From Massilia endophytica (GTDB lineage Bacteria > Pseudomonadota > Gammaproteobacteria > Burkholderiales > Burkholderiaceae_D), in the NCBI RefSeq assembly GCF_021165955.1, contig NZ_CP088952.1, positions 4,712,001 through 4,776,000 on the forward strand: 64,000 bases of DNA, in the 5' to 3' direction. This document shows, piece by piece, positions 1 to 8,415 of the stretch. The notes beneath the pieces were generated by a model that was not told where the DNA came from, made no database searches, and saw only the letters and a program-made list of their open reading frames with translations. Position 1 is the stretch's first letter. Every line of letters starts with the position of its first letter. Made by a program: the position numbers and the translations under genes.

Positions 1-185
1 GTGAGTTCATAGCCTTCGCGCGAACGGTCGAAGAGCGTAGCGCCCAGCTGCTGCTCCAGGCGGTCGATGCGGCGGGCGACGGTGGTGTGCTCCACCTCCA
101 GCCTGCGCGAAGCGCCGGACAAGGTGCCGGAACGCGCCAGCTCCAGGAAGAAGCGCAGGTCTGTCCACTCGGGCAATGTTTTCAT
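1..185 (-). CDS. LysR-family transcriptional regulator, N-terminal part only (runs off window start)
   Basis: Reading leftward from an ATG at 185, the 61 visible codons begin MKTLPEWTDLRFFLELA and continue through a winged helix-turn-helix typical of LysR regulators (SGTLSGASRRLEVEHTTVARRIDRLEQQLG, quoted across two helices). The recognition helix contains the usual TVARRIDRLE pattern. The effector-binding domain lies outside the window, so the ligand cannot be guessed. It is divergent from the hydrolase at 323 with about 137 bp between them. LysR regulators commonly control the divergent neighbour, so it may regulate the hydrolase and the importer behind it. That last point is inference. Confidence 0.85.
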   Translation of the reverse strand, partial: MKTLPEWTDLRFFLELARSGTLSGASRRLEVEHTTVARRIDRLEQQLGATLFDRSREGYEL

Positions 186-322
186 GCAGGGTATTGTGCA
201 TCATTTTTAGCCGGGCAGCGAACGCTGTGCAAAATTGCACACACAGTGGGCGCTGCCGCCGGTTCACCGCGTGCCGCATTTCACGCACACTGCATGCTCC
301 TGCAACGCTGCCCCTGAGGACA

Positions 323-1189
323 ATGTATTCCGAGATCAGCTATCTCAGTGACGATGGATTGCGCCTGTATGCGCGCGATTACGCCCCCGCAAGCGGACCA
401 GCGCACCTGCCCGTCATCTGCATCCACGGCCTGACCCGCAATTCCTCCGACTTCGAGGACGTGGCCCCCTGGATCGCCGCCCAGGGCCGCCGCGTGATCG
501 CGGTGGACGTGCGCGGGCGGGGGAAATCCGATTACGATCCCAATCCCATGCGCTATACGCCCGTCACCTACGCCGGCGACGTGGCCAAGCTGGCGCGCGA
601 TCTCGGTATCGCGCGGGCCGTATTCGTCGGCACATCCATGGGCGGCCTGATTACGATGACGCTGGCCTTGCGCGAATCCCCGCTGATCGCGGCGGCGGTG
701 CTGAACGATATCGGCCCCGCGCTCTCGCCGCGCGGCCTGGCGCGCATTGCGGCGTACACGGGCAAGGGCGAGCAGTTCAACAGCTGGCCCCAGGCCGCCG
801 ACTACCTTCGCTCCATCAACGAAGTGGCCTTCCCCGCCAATACGGAAGAAGACTGGGACCGCTGGGCGCGCCGCGCCTTCCGCGAGGAGCCGGACGGCAG
901 CCTTGCCATGCGCTACGACCCGAACATCGCCGTTCCGATCCGGGCCAACAAGCTGAAGGCGTCGGCAATGATCACTCACTACGCCTTCCGCCGCCTGGCG
1001 CGCAAGCGCCCCACCCTGCTGGTGCGCGGCGGCCTGTCGGACCTGATCGAGCCGGAACAGGCGCAGGCCATGCGCAATGCTGCGCCACGCATGCAGTATG
1101 CCGAGGTGCCCGATATCGGCCACGCGCCCATGCTGACCGAGCCCGCCGCACAGGCTGCACTGCGCGGCTTCCTCGCCAGCGTGGATTAA
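323..1189 (+). CDS. alpha/beta hydrolase
   Basis: A 288-aa alpha/beta-hydrolase-fold enzyme. The HG oxyanion motif is at H35-G36 (ICIHGLTRN), the nucleophile elbow GTSMGG places the serine at 105, the acid is probably D240 (GGLSDLIEP), and the histidine is H267 (DIGHAPM). These four elements in order define an intact catalytic triad. The closest families by appearance are esterases and 3-oxoadipate enol-lactonase-like hydrolases, but the substrate cannot be read from sequence. I chose the ATG at 323 because GAGGA sits just upstream and homology begins there; an in-frame start at 176 would add 49 residues of low-complexity leader. It lies 38 bp before an ABC importer operon and may process the imported compound. 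Confidence 0.85.
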   Translation: MYSEISYLSDDGLRLYARDYAPASGPAHLPVICIHGLTRNSSDFEDVAPWIAAQGRRVIAVDVRGRGKSDYDPNPMRYTPVTYAGDVAKLARDLGIARAVFVGTSMGGLITMTLALRESPLIAAAVLNDIGPALSPRGLARIAAYTGKGEQFNSWPQAADYLRSINEVAFPANTEEDWDRWARRAFREEPDGSLAMRYDPNIAVPIRANKLKASAMITHYAFRRLARKRPTLLVRGGLSDLIEPEQAQAMRNAAPRMQYAEVPDIGHAPMLTEPAAQAALRGFLASVD

Positions 1190-1227
1190 TCTATATTAGG
1201 ACCGGAAAAATAAACGGAGACACGCCG

Positions 1228-2409
1228 ATGAAAAAACTGATTCCCCTGCTGGCCGCCCTGGCGCCGGTATTCGCTTCCCAGGCCGTACTGGCGCAGGACC
1301 TGAAGGTTGCCCTCATTACCGGCAAGACCGGCATCCTCGAGCCCTATGCCAAGGAAACCGAGACCGGTTTCATGATGGGCCTGGAGTACCTCACCAACGG
1401 CAAGATGGAGATCAACGGCCGCAAGCTGAAGGTCATCGTCAAGGACGACCAGAGCAAGCCTGACCTGGGCCGCACCCTGCTGGCCGAAGCCTATGGAGAC
1501 GACAAGGTCGATATCGCTGTCGGCACCACGTCCTCCGGCTCGGCCATCGCCATGCTGCCGGTGGCCGCGGAATACAAGAAAGTGCTGATCGTGGAACCTG
1601 CCGTGGCCGACGCGATCACCGGCGACAAGTGGAACAAGTACATCTTCCGCACCGCGCGCAGCTCCATGCAGGACGGCCTGGCCGCCGCTTCCACCTTCAA
1701 GCAGGGCAGCGTGGGCTTCCTGGCCCAGGACTACGCCTTCGGCAAGGACGCCATCAAGGCAGCCAAGGAAGCCCTGGCCCTCACCGGCAGCAAGGCCAAG
1801 GTGGTGCATGAAGAATATGCGCCGCAGACCGCCACCGACTTCACCGCTTCCGCGCAGCGCCTGTTCGACAAGCTGAAAGACGCGCCGCAGCCGCGCGTGC
1901 TCGCCATCGTGTGGGCTGGTCCCAACCCGATGAACAAGATCGCCGACATGAAGCCGGAACGCTACGGCATCACGCTGGCTCCCGGCGGCAATATCCTGCC
2001 GGTCCTGAAGACCTGGAAGGCCTATGCGGGCACCGAAGGCACCATCTACTACTACTATGACTTCCCGAAGAACAAGATGAACGACTGGCTGGTGGCCGAG
2101 CACACGAAGCGCTACAAGGCGCCGCCGGACATGTTCACCGCAGGCGGCTTCACCGCCGCCAGCGCCGTGGTGAGCGCACTGACCAAGGCTGGCGGCGGCA
2201 ATACCGACAAGCTGATCGCCGCAATGGAAGGCATGGAATTCGACACGCCGAAAGGCAAGATGAGCTTCCGCAAGGAAGACCACCAGGCCATGCAGCCCAT
2301 GTACCACTTCCGCATCAAGAAAGACCAGAAGTCCGAATGGGACCTGCTGGAGCTGGTGCGCGAAATCCCTGCATCCGAACTGCCGGTGCCGGTCAAGAAC
2401 AAGCGCTGA
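1228..2409 (+). CDS. ABC transporter substrate-binding protein, branched-chain amino acid (Leu/Ile/Val) type
   Basis: A 393-aa periplasmic binding protein of the type I (Peripla_BP_6/LivK) fold. The N-terminus MKKLIPLLAALAPVFA is a classical signal peptide with a likely cleavage after VLA (residue 22). The mature part shows the family landmarks: a ligand-loop region VGTTSSGSAIAMLPVAAEY, a hinge region FLAQDYAFGKDA, and the late GKMSFRKEDHQAM segment. CGGAGA precedes the start. It heads a complete operon with two ATPases and two permeases in the order SBP-G-F-H-M. This family carries not only amino acids but also amides, urea and aromatic acids, so the ligand is open. Confidence 0.9.
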   Translation: MKKLIPLLAALAPVFASQAVLAQDLKVALITGKTGILEPYAKETETGFMMGLEYLTNGKMEINGRKLKVIVKDDQSKPDLGRTLLAEAYGDDKVDIAVGTTSSGSAIAMLPVAAEYKKVLIVEPAVADAITGDKWNKYIFRTARSSMQDGLAAASTFKQGSVGFLAQDYAFGKDAIKAAKEALALTGSKAKVVHEEYAPQTATDFTASAQRLFDKLKDAPQPRVLAIVWAGPNPMNKIADMKPERYGITLAPGGNILPVLKTWKAYAGTEGTIYYYYDFPKNKMNDWLVAEHTKRYKAPPDMFTAGGFTAASAVVSALTKAGGGNTDKLIAAMEGMEFDTPKGKMSFRKEDHQAMQPMYHFRIKKDQKSEWDLLELVREIPASELPVPVKNKR

Positions 2410-2412
2410 GCG

Positions 2413-3171
2413 ATGACGCCATTGCTGTCCACCCGCGGGCTGACGATCCGCTTCGGCGGCCACACGGCCGTCGACGACGTCAGCGCCGATTTCAATGCGG
2501 GCCAGCTCACGGTGATCGTCGGCCCGAACGGCGCAGGCAAGACCACCTATTTCAACCTGATGTCCGGGCAGTTGCCCGCGACCAGCGGAAAGGTGCTGCT
2601 GCACGGCGAAGACATCACCGGCAGCGGCCCGGCGCACCGCACCCGCAAGGGCATCGGCCGCGCCTTCCAGCTGACCAATCTCTTCCCCCACCTCACCGTG
2701 CACGAGAATGTGCGGCTGGCGGTACAGGCGCGCGCCAACGCGGGCATGAAGCTGTGGTCCGTGTGGTCCAGCCACAAGGAACTGATCGAGCGCGCAGACC
2801 ACTACCTCGAGCGCGTGGCCATGGCGGGCCGCCGCAATACCGCCGTTGCGGCCCTGTCGCATGGCGACAAGCGCAAGCTGGAGGTGGCCATCCTGCTCGC
2901 GCTGGAACCGGAAGTGATGATGTTCGATGAACCCACCGCAGGCATGAGTGTGGACGAGGTGCCGGTGGTGCTGGACCTGATCCACCAGGTGAAGGCGGAG
3001 CGCAACAAGGCCGTTCTGCTGGTCGAACACAAGATGGACGTGGTGCGCGCCCTGGCCGACCGCATCATCGTGCTGCACAACGGCGCGCTCGTTGCGGATG
3101 GCGAACCGGCCGCCGTGATGTCCTCCGCCGTCGTGCAGGAAGCCTACCTCGGAACCGCAACACATGACTGA
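2413..3171 (+). CDS. branched-chain-type ABC transporter ATP-binding protein (LivG-like)
   Basis: A 252-aa ABC ATPase. Walker A GPNGAGKTT is at residues 37-45, the signature is the LivG-type variant LSHGDKRKLEVA (148-159), and Walker B is VMMFDEPTAGMS with D172/E173, followed by the H-loop LLVEHKMDVV. The LSHGDKRKLE form rather than LSGGQ is typical of LivG. It begins 4 bp after the binding-protein stop and overlaps the next ATPase gene by 8 bp, so translation is probably coupled. It should pair with the LivF-like ATPase at 3164 as a heterodimer on the cytoplasmic face of the two permeases. Confidence 0.92.
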   Translation: MTPLLSTRGLTIRFGGHTAVDDVSADFNAGQLTVIVGPNGAGKTTYFNLMSGQLPATSGKVLLHGEDITGSGPAHRTRKGIGRAFQLTNLFPHLTVHENVRLAVQARANAGMKLWSVWSSHKELIERADHYLERVAMAGRRNTAVAALSHGDKRKLEVAILLALEPEVMMFDEPTAGMSVDEVPVVLDLIHQVKAERNKAVLLVEHKMDVVRALADRIIVLHNGALVADGEPAAVMSSAVVQEAYLGTATHD

Positions 3172-3886
3172 CGCGCTGCTTACCCTGTCCGGCGTGCATA
3201 CGCACATCGGCGAATATCACATCCTGCAGGGCGTGGACCTCGCCGTGCCGCGCGGCGGCCTCGCAGTGCTGCTGGGCCGCAACGGCGCGGGCAAGACCAC
3301 GACGCTGCGCACCATCATGGGCCTGTGGCAGGCCAGCGCGGGCAAAATCGCCTTCAATGGCCGCGACATCACGGCCCTGCGCACGCCCGACATTGCGCAA
3401 GCGGGCATCGCCTACGTGCCGGAGTCGATGGCTGTGTTCAGCGAACTGACGGTGCGCGAGAACCTGTATCTCGCCGCGCGCAGCGGTCCCATGGATACGG
3501 CCCGGCTGGAATGGATCTTCTCCTTCTTCCCCGCGCTGAAAAAATTCTGGAACTACCCCGCTGGCAAACTCTCCGGAGGCCAGAAGCAGATGGTGGCCAT
3601 TGCCCGCGCCATCATCGAGCCGCGCGAGCTGCTGCTGATCGATGAGCCCACCAAGGGCCTGGCGCCAGCCATCATCCAGAACCTCGCCGAGGCGATCCGC
3701 CAGCTCAAGGGCCAGACCACCGTGCTGCTGGTGGAGCAGAACTTCAATTTCGTGCGCCAGCTGGGCGACACGGTGGCCGTGATGGACGACGGCCGCATCG
3801 TCCACAGCGGCCCGATGGCCGAACTGGCCGCCGACCGCGCCCTGCAGGAACGCCTGCTCGGCCTCGCCCTCGATTCACACCAATAA
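3164..3886 (+). CDS. branched-chain-type ABC transporter ATP-binding protein (LivF-like)
   Basis: A 240-aa ABC ATPase with Walker A GRNGAGKTT (residues 38-46), signature KLSGGQKQMVAIARA, Walker B LLLIDEPTKGLAP and the H-loop LLVEQNFNF. The KGLAP/EGLAP tail after Walker B and the VEQN H-loop are hallmarks of LivF. Its start overlaps the LivG-like gene by 8 bp. The copy here keeps the Walker A lysine, unlike the LivF of the second importer in this window (29397-30104). Confidence 0.92.
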   Translation: MTDALLTLSGVHTHIGEYHILQGVDLAVPRGGLAVLLGRNGAGKTTTLRTIMGLWQASAGKIAFNGRDITALRTPDIAQAGIAYVPESMAVFSELTVRENLYLAARSGPMDTARLEWIFSFFPALKKFWNYPAGKLSGGQKQMVAIARAIIEPRELLLIDEPTKGLAPAIIQNLAEAIRQLKGQTTVLLVEQNFNFVRQLGDTVAVMDDGRIVHSGPMAELAADRALQERLLGLALDSHQ

Positions 3887-3895
3887 GGAGCGACC

Positions 3896-4885
3896 GTGAG
3901 CGACACGACGCTGCCCTCCGTCCCGCGCGACTATGCGCCCCTGCTGCTGGCGCCAGTGCTCATGCTGGCCATGCTGCCCCTCGTCGGCAGCTTCCCCACC
4001 TGGGTCACGCTCACCGTGGCCGGGCTGGCGATGGGGATGATGATCTTTATTATGTCCAGCGGCCTGACACTGGTGTTCGGCCTGATGGACGTGCTGAACT
4101 TCGGTCACGGCGCCTTCGTTTCTGTGGGCGCCTTCGCCGCCACCCTGGTGCTCGTGCCCATGCAAGGCTGGCTCGAAGCCGAGTCGCTGGCGATGAACCT
4201 GGGCGCCCTGGGCCTCGCGATATTGATGGCGATGGCAGTCACTGCGGCGCTGGGCTGGATGTTCGAGCGCGTGATCGTCATGCCTGTCTACGGCCAGCAC
4301 CTGAAGCAGATCCTCATCACCATGGGTGGCATGATCGTCGTCGAGCAGCTGATCCACGTAATCTGGGGTGCGGACCACAAGCCCATGCCGCTGCCCGCCG
4401 CGCTGCGCGGAGCCATCGTGATCGGCGACGCCGCCATCGAGAAGTACCGGCTGCTCGCCGTGGTCGTCGGCCTGGCGGTCTTCGTGCTGCTCTCGCTGGT
4501 GCTGAACCGCACCAAGCTTGGCCTGCTGATACGCGCAGGCGTCGAAAATGGCGAAATGGTGGAGGCCCTCGGCTACCGCATCCGGCGCCTCTTCGTTGCC
4601 GTCTTTGCCGCAGGTTCCGCGCTGGCAGGGCTGGGCGGCGTGATGTGGGGCCTGTACAAGGAAACCCTGAGCGCCTCCATGGGCGGCGAAGTGATGGTCA
4701 TGATCTTCATTACCGTCATCATCGGCGGCCTCGGTTCCGTGGGCGGCTGCTTCATCGGCGCCCTGCTCATGGCGCTGACGGCCAACTACGCGGGCTTCCT
4801 GGCGCCCAAGCTGGCCCTCGTGTCCCATATCGTGCTGATGATCGCCGTGCTGCTGTGGCGCCCCGCTGGCCTGTCGAGGAAATAA
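3896..4885 (+). CDS. branched-chain-type ABC transporter permease (LivH-like)
   Basis: A 329-aa integral membrane protein with about eight hydrophobic segments. The LivH landmarks are present: GLTLVFGLMDVLNFGHGAF near residue 60, LLIRAGVENGEMVEALG (the EAA-like coupling loop contacting the ATPases), and GGLGSVGGCFIGALL near the C-terminus. The start is GTG at 3896, supported by AAGGAG five bases upstream. It ends RK-stop two bases before the next permease gene. It forms half of the membrane channel of the importer. Confidence 0.9.
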   Translation: MSDTTLPSVPRDYAPLLLAPVLMLAMLPLVGSFPTWVTLTVAGLAMGMMIFIMSSGLTLVFGLMDVLNFGHGAFVSVGAFAATLVLVPMQGWLEAESLAMNLGALGLAILMAMAVTAALGWMFERVIVMPVYGQHLKQILITMGGMIVVEQLIHVIWGADHKPMPLPAALRGAIVIGDAAIEKYRLLAVVVGLAVFVLLSLVLNRTKLGLLIRAGVENGEMVEALGYRIRRLFVAVFAAGSALAGLGGVMWGLYKETLSASMGGEVMVMIFITVIIGGLGSVGGCFIGALLMALTANYAGFLAPKLALVSHIVLMIAVLLWRPAGLSRK

Positions 4886-4886
4886 G

Positions 4887-5948
4887 ATGCTGAACACCCT
4901 GCTCTCCGGCGACCCGCCGCGCAGCCGCGCCCTGTCCGCCCTCCTGGTGCTGATCGTGCTGGGCCTCGCGCTCGCGCCCTTCATCACGAGCGGCGCGCGC
5001 CCGCTGAACACGGCCGCCACCATCTGCGTGTACATCGTTCTCGTAGCGTCCTACGACCTCCTGCTCGGCTACACCGGCATCGTTTCCTTCGCCCACACGA
5101 TGTTCTTCGGGATCGGCGCCTACGGGGTCGGCCTTGGCCTCTCCGGCGAAGAGCCGACATGGAGCGGCATGGCGCTGGGCGTGGCCGCCGCATTGGCGCT
5201 GACCCTGGCCCTCGCTTTCATCATCGGCCTGTTCGCGCTGCGCGTGCGCGCCATCTTCTACGCCATGATCACGCTGGCCGTCGCGTCCTCCTTCGCCGTG
5301 CTGGCCTCGCAACTCTCCGACTGGACCGGCGGCGAGGACGGGAAAACCTTCAGCGTGCCAGGCCTGCTCTCTCCCGCAACGGAGTTCGGCGAATTCATGG
5401 GCCGCTCGCTGGACGGCAAGCTGATCACCTACTACATCGTCTTCTTCGGCGCGATACTGCTCTTCCTCGTTCTCCTGCGGGTGGTGAATTCGCCCTTCGG
5501 CCGCGTGCTGCAGGCGATCCGCGAGAACGAGTTCCGCGCCGAAGCGCTGGGCTACCGCACCGTGGTCTACCGCATTGCGGCCAATTGCATCGGCGCGCTG
5601 GCTGCCGCGCTGGCGGGCGCGCTGATGGCGCTGTGGCTGCGCTACGTCGGCCCCAAGACCACGCTGGGCTTCGAAGTGATGACGGATATCCTGCTGATCG
5701 TGGTCATCGGCGGCATGGGCACCATGTACGGCGCCGTGGTGGGCGCCGCGCTCTTCATCCTCGCCAACAACTACCTCAAGTCCCTGATGGCCGAAGCGGC
5801 GGGCGCCGTGTCCGGCGTGCCCCTGCTCGAAGCGGCGCTGCATCCTGACCGCTGGCTGCTGTGGCTGGGCATCCTCTTCATCCTCGCCATCTACTTCTTC
5901 CCGACGGGGATCGTGGGCAAGCTTGCGCCGCCCTCGCGGCGCGGTTGA
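4887..5948 (+). CDS. branched-chain-type ABC transporter permease (LivM-like)
   Basis: A 353-aa multi-spanning permease. LivM features are the segment GYTGIVSFAHTMFFGIGAY, the motif MITLAVASSFAVLASQLSDWTGGEDG, the coupling loop LQAIRENEFRAEALGY, and GGMGTMYGAVVGAALF near the end. It is the last gene of the importer operon; the reading frame is intact and the length is ordinary. Downstream there is no obvious strong terminator before the leader ORF at 6009. Confidence 0.9.
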   Translation: MLNTLLSGDPPRSRALSALLVLIVLGLALAPFITSGARPLNTAATICVYIVLVASYDLLLGYTGIVSFAHTMFFGIGAYGVGLGLSGEEPTWSGMALGVAAALALTLALAFIIGLFALRVRAIFYAMITLAVASSFAVLASQLSDWTGGEDGKTFSVPGLLSPATEFGEFMGRSLDGKLITYYIVFFGAILLFLVLLRVVNSPFGRVLQAIRENEFRAEALGYRTVVYRIAANCIGALAAALAGALMALWLRYVGPKTTLGFEVMTDILLIVVIGGMGTMYGAVVGAALFILANNYLKSLMAEAAGAVSGVPLLEAALHPDRWLLWLGILFILAIYFFPTGIVGKLAPPSRRG

Positions 5949-6008
5949 CCTTCCGCCTGGCCGGTGCGATACTGGCCACCCATTCAACTTTTACAGGAGG
6001 ACCATAAA

Positions 6009-6047
6009 ATGCGAGCCATGGACATTGCCCTCTTGTCGGCAGCCTGA
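6009..6047 (+). CDS. putative 12-codon leader peptide upstream of rsgA
   Basis: A short ORF, MRAMDIALLSAA followed by TGA. It begins eight bases after a strong ribosome-binding sequence, ACAGGAGGACC (5993-6003), which is far better than the site in front of rsgA itself at 6211. Between its stop and rsgA lie about 160 bp with two perfect hairpins (6142-6182). A well-translated tiny ORF ahead of a structured leader and a gene with a weak RBS is the architecture of translation-controlled attenuators. I do not recognise the peptide as a known leader, so the function is inference. Confidence 0.4.
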   Translation: MRAMDIALLSAA

Positions 6048-6141
6048 TTGCTGCGCCTCAGCTTCTCCTAGCCTTCCTTTATCTGAGCTGGTGTTGAGCC
6101 GCGCCTGATCGCGCGCCGACCTTCCCCTTATTTTTCGCGTT

Positions 6142-6182
6142 GCCGCATTGCCTGCGGCGGCTTGTGCTCGCGCGCCGCGAGC
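6142..6182 (+). promoter_or_regulatory. two adjacent stem-loops in the rsgA leader
   Basis: GCCGCA (6142-6147) pairs with TGCGGC (6153-6158) around the loop TTGCC. GCTCGC (6166-6171) pairs with GCGAGC (6177-6182) around GCGCC. Both stems are perfect. They end 28 bp before the rsgA ATG and are not followed by a T-run, so they look like regulatory leader structure, not a terminator. Nothing else recognisable is present between 5949 and 6210 apart from the leader ORF; I do not recognise a known riboswitch. Confidence 0.4.
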
Positions 6183-6210
6183 GAACGAATCCGGGAACAC
6201 CAACTCAATC

Positions 6211-7266
6211 ATGATCGAGATCGATTTCAATTCTCTCCGCACTATCGGCCTGAACAACCAGATCGCCGCCCAGCTGGCGGCCGTGGAGGCCGGCGCCCAC
6301 CTGATGCGCATCACCGAAGTCCAGCGCGACTGGCTCACCCTGCACGACGGCGCCGGCGAATGGCCCGCCCGCGCCCTGCCGCGCCTGCTGGCCGACATGG
6401 CAGAAAGCGGCTTCAGCCTCTCCGTCGGCGACTGGGTCGCGGCCGAACTGCGGGACCAGGGCGAGCTGTGGATAAGCCAGCGCCTGGAGCCCTTCAACCA
6501 CCTGGCGCGGCGCGCCAACGACGGGCGCCGCCAGTCCCTCGCCAGCAATATCGATACGGCCCTGCTGGTGATGGGGCTGGACAATGATTTCAACGTCCGG
6601 CGCCTGGAACGCTATATCGCCATGGCGCAGGCGGCCGATGTCAGCCCCGTTGTCGTGCTGACCAAGGCCGATATCGGCGACGATATCGAGGCGCGCCTGA
6701 ACGAATTGCAGCGCCGCCTGCCCGCCGTTATTCCCGTATTGGCCGTCAATGGCCTAAGCGACGAGGCCGCCAATCAGCTGGCGCCATGGATGGGGCCGGG
6801 TCAAACCCTGTGTTTATTGGGCGCTTCGGGCACCGGCAAATCGACTTTGACAAATACGCTTACCCAGGCGGGACAGGAAACGGGCGGCACCAGAAAAGGC
6901 GACGGCCGGGGACGCCATACCACCACGGCGCGCTCGCTCCATTTATGCGGCAATGGCGCCTGCATTATCGATACGCCGGGATTACGGACCTGGCGCCCGG
7001 ACGCGGACGAAGAAACATTGGCGGCCACATTCGACGATATCGAGTTACTGGCGCGCGATTGCCAATTCCGGGATTGCCAGCATCAGTTGGAGCCGGGGTG
7101 CGCGGTGCGGGCAGCCATCGACCCGGACCGCCTGATGAACTACCACAAGCTCCTGCGCGACGCCCGCCGCGGCCAGCAGACGCCGCTCGACCGCATTGCG
7201 GAGCGTTCGAAGTGGAAGGTGCTGGGAAAAGCGGCTGCGGAGCGCAGCAGGCAGAAGCGGAGCTAA
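6211..7266 (+). CDS. rsgA: ribosome small-subunit-dependent GTPase A (RsgA/YjeQ)
   Basis: A 351-aa circularly permuted GTPase that checks maturation of the 30S ribosomal subunit. The G4 motif TKAD precedes G1 (GASGTGKST) and G3 (DTPG), the order that defines the family. An N-terminal OB-fold region covers about residues 1-110, and a C-terminal zinc knuckle has the CxxxxCxHxxxxxC pattern (CQFRDCQHQLEPGC). I chose the ATG at 6211 (MIEIDFNSLRTIGL); upstream in-frame starts give low-complexity sequence. Its own ribosome-binding site is weak, so the upstream leader may control it. It ends at a large hairpin. Confidence 0.92.
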   Translation: MIEIDFNSLRTIGLNNQIAAQLAAVEAGAHLMRITEVQRDWLTLHDGAGEWPARALPRLLADMAESGFSLSVGDWVAAELRDQGELWISQRLEPFNHLARRANDGRRQSLASNIDTALLVMGLDNDFNVRRLERYIAMAQAADVSPVVVLTKADIGDDIEARLNELQRRLPAVIPVLAVNGLSDEAANQLAPWMGPGQTLCLLGASGTGKSTLTNTLTQAGQETGGTRKGDGRGRHTTTARSLHLCGNGACIIDTPGLRTWRPDADEETLAATFDDIELLARDCQFRDCQHQLEPGCAVRAAIDPDRLMNYHKLLRDARRGQQTPLDRIAERSKWKVLGKAAAERSRQKRS

Positions 7267-7273
7267 GGAGATC

Positions 7274-7311
7274 GTGCCAGCCTCTGGCGCGATCGCGCCG
7301 GGAGCTGGCAC
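7274..7311. terminator. nested palindrome between convergent rsgA and VOC genes
   Basis: GTGCCAGC (7274-7281) pairs with GCTGGCAC (7304-7311), enclosing the perfect palindrome GGCGCGATCGCGCC (7286-7299). It sits exactly between the stop codons of two converging genes and can form a long stem on either strand. There is no T-tract, so it may act as a transcript-end stabiliser more than an intrinsic terminator. Confidence 0.55.
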
Positions 7312-7322
7312 AGGCAGAGGCG

Positions 7323-7712
7323 CTAGGCCTCTCGGAACGTGGCCTCGATGTTGTTGCCGTCGAGGTCGAGAATGTAGGCGCTGTAGTATTGGCCGTAGCC
7401 GGTGCGCGGCCCCGGCGGGCCATTATCTTCGGCGCCGTATTCCAGCGCCTGGGAATAGAAACGGTCCACCGCTTCGCGGCTTTGCGCCGACAGCGCGAAA
7501 TGGAATGGCGCCTGCCCGGCCTGGTGCGAGCTTTTCCAATAACTGGGTATTTCGGATCCAATCCAGATAAAAGGCATGCCGCTTTCCGGCGCATAAATGG
7601 CCCAGTCCAGATCGGTTTCCGTACGTTTTATCCCCAATGGCAGAAGGCAGGCGTCATAAAGCGGCATGCTGCGCACGAAATCGGATACGACGAAACCGAA
7701 GTGGTGAATCAT
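7323..7712 (-). CDS. VOC (glyoxalase/dioxygenase-fold) family protein
   Basis: A 129-aa single-domain VOC protein starting MIHHFGFVVSDF, the usual metal-ligand His opening of the family. It continues with a SGMPFIWIGSE strand, HFALSAQSREAVDRFY, and the closing GQYYSAYILDLDGNNIEATF, which carries the late Glu ligand. This small subgroup is widely conserved, but its substrate is unknown. The ATG at 7712 is preceded by GAGGA. It converges on rsgA. Confidence 0.85.
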   Translation of the reverse strand: MIHHFGFVVSDFVRSMPLYDACLLPLGIKRTETDLDWAIYAPESGMPFIWIGSEIPSYWKSSHQAGQAPFHFALSAQSREAVDRFYSQALEYGAEDNGPPGPRTGYGQYYSAYILDLDGNNIEATFREA

Positions 7713-7817
7713 GGAAATCCTCGCGGGCCGAAACTATTAGTCGATCCAGCCTAACACTTCCTGTCGTCGCGCGTCGTTCGGTTAAACTGTCGGCATTTCC
7801 CAGCTGGCCATACGACT

Positions 7818-8366
7818 ATGCGTTCTGCCCTCCTTGTTCTTCCCCTGCTGCTCGCTGCCTGCGGCGAAAGCTACACGCCCGAACAGCTGTACATGGCGGC
7901 CACGCCGGAGTGCAGGGACTGGCAGGAGGGATCGCAGTTCCTGCTCCCGCGCGGCATCAAGGTCTCGGCTACCGCGCCCGTGCTCCAGGCGGATGGCAGC
8001 CTGGACCTGGGGATAACGTACATGCTGCCGCGCACGACCCAGCTGCAGTTCACCACGCGCGCCTACAATGTGACGGAACCGAAGGGCCCCGTGATCCAGA
8101 AAGCGAAGGTGGTGAATTTCTACCAGCGGGCGACGAATACCCGCGCCGAGATGGTGGAAGTAGTGGACGGCGTGCCCGGCCTGCTGATCGCCGTCGCCAG
8201 CGCCGACGAAACCCAGTGGCGCGTCACGCTGCGCCTGACGGGCAAGCTGCCGCAGCGCTTCGACCTGGTCCCGCCCGCCGCCGTCATCGCAGGCGAGCGC
8301 TACCCCGTGCGCACCTTCACCTACCGCTGGTTCGAGGACCGCAAGGCCTACGGCCTGTGCCGCTGA
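7818..8366 (+). CDS. hypothetical lipoprotein
   Basis: A 182-aa protein with signal peptide MRSALLVLPLLLAAC; the LLAAC lipobox suggests lipidation at Cys15 and membrane anchoring. The mature part is soluble and beta-rich in appearance, with no family I recognise. It is divergent from the VOC gene and ends four bases before a strong bidirectional terminator shared with atpC. Confidence 0.65.
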   Translation: MRSALLVLPLLLAACGESYTPEQLYMAATPECRDWQEGSQFLLPRGIKVSATAPVLQADGSLDLGITYMLPRTTQLQFTTRAYNVTEPKGPVIQKAKVVNFYQRATNTRAEMVEVVDGVPGLLIAVASADETQWRVTLRLTGKLPQRFDLVPPAAVIAGERYPVRTFTYRWFEDRKAYGLCR

Positions 8367-8369
8367 AAT

Positions 8370-8396
8370 AAAAAAGGCAGCCGAGGCTGCCTTTTT
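8370..8396. terminator. bidirectional intrinsic terminator (lipoprotein gene / atp operon)
   Basis: AAAAA, then GGCAGCC-GA-GGCTGCC (8376-8391), then TTTTT. The stem is perfect and has a T-run on both strands, so it can end the rightward lipoprotein transcript and the leftward ATP synthase transcript. Confidence 0.9.
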
Positions 8397-8415
8397 GCTG
8401 TGCTGTGTGCTGCGA

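Noticed and set aside
176..322. The upstream in-frame start of the alpha/beta hydrolase at 176
   Set aside because: The 49 extra residues lack homology-like character and overlap the divergent LysR start; the ATG at 323 has an RBS.
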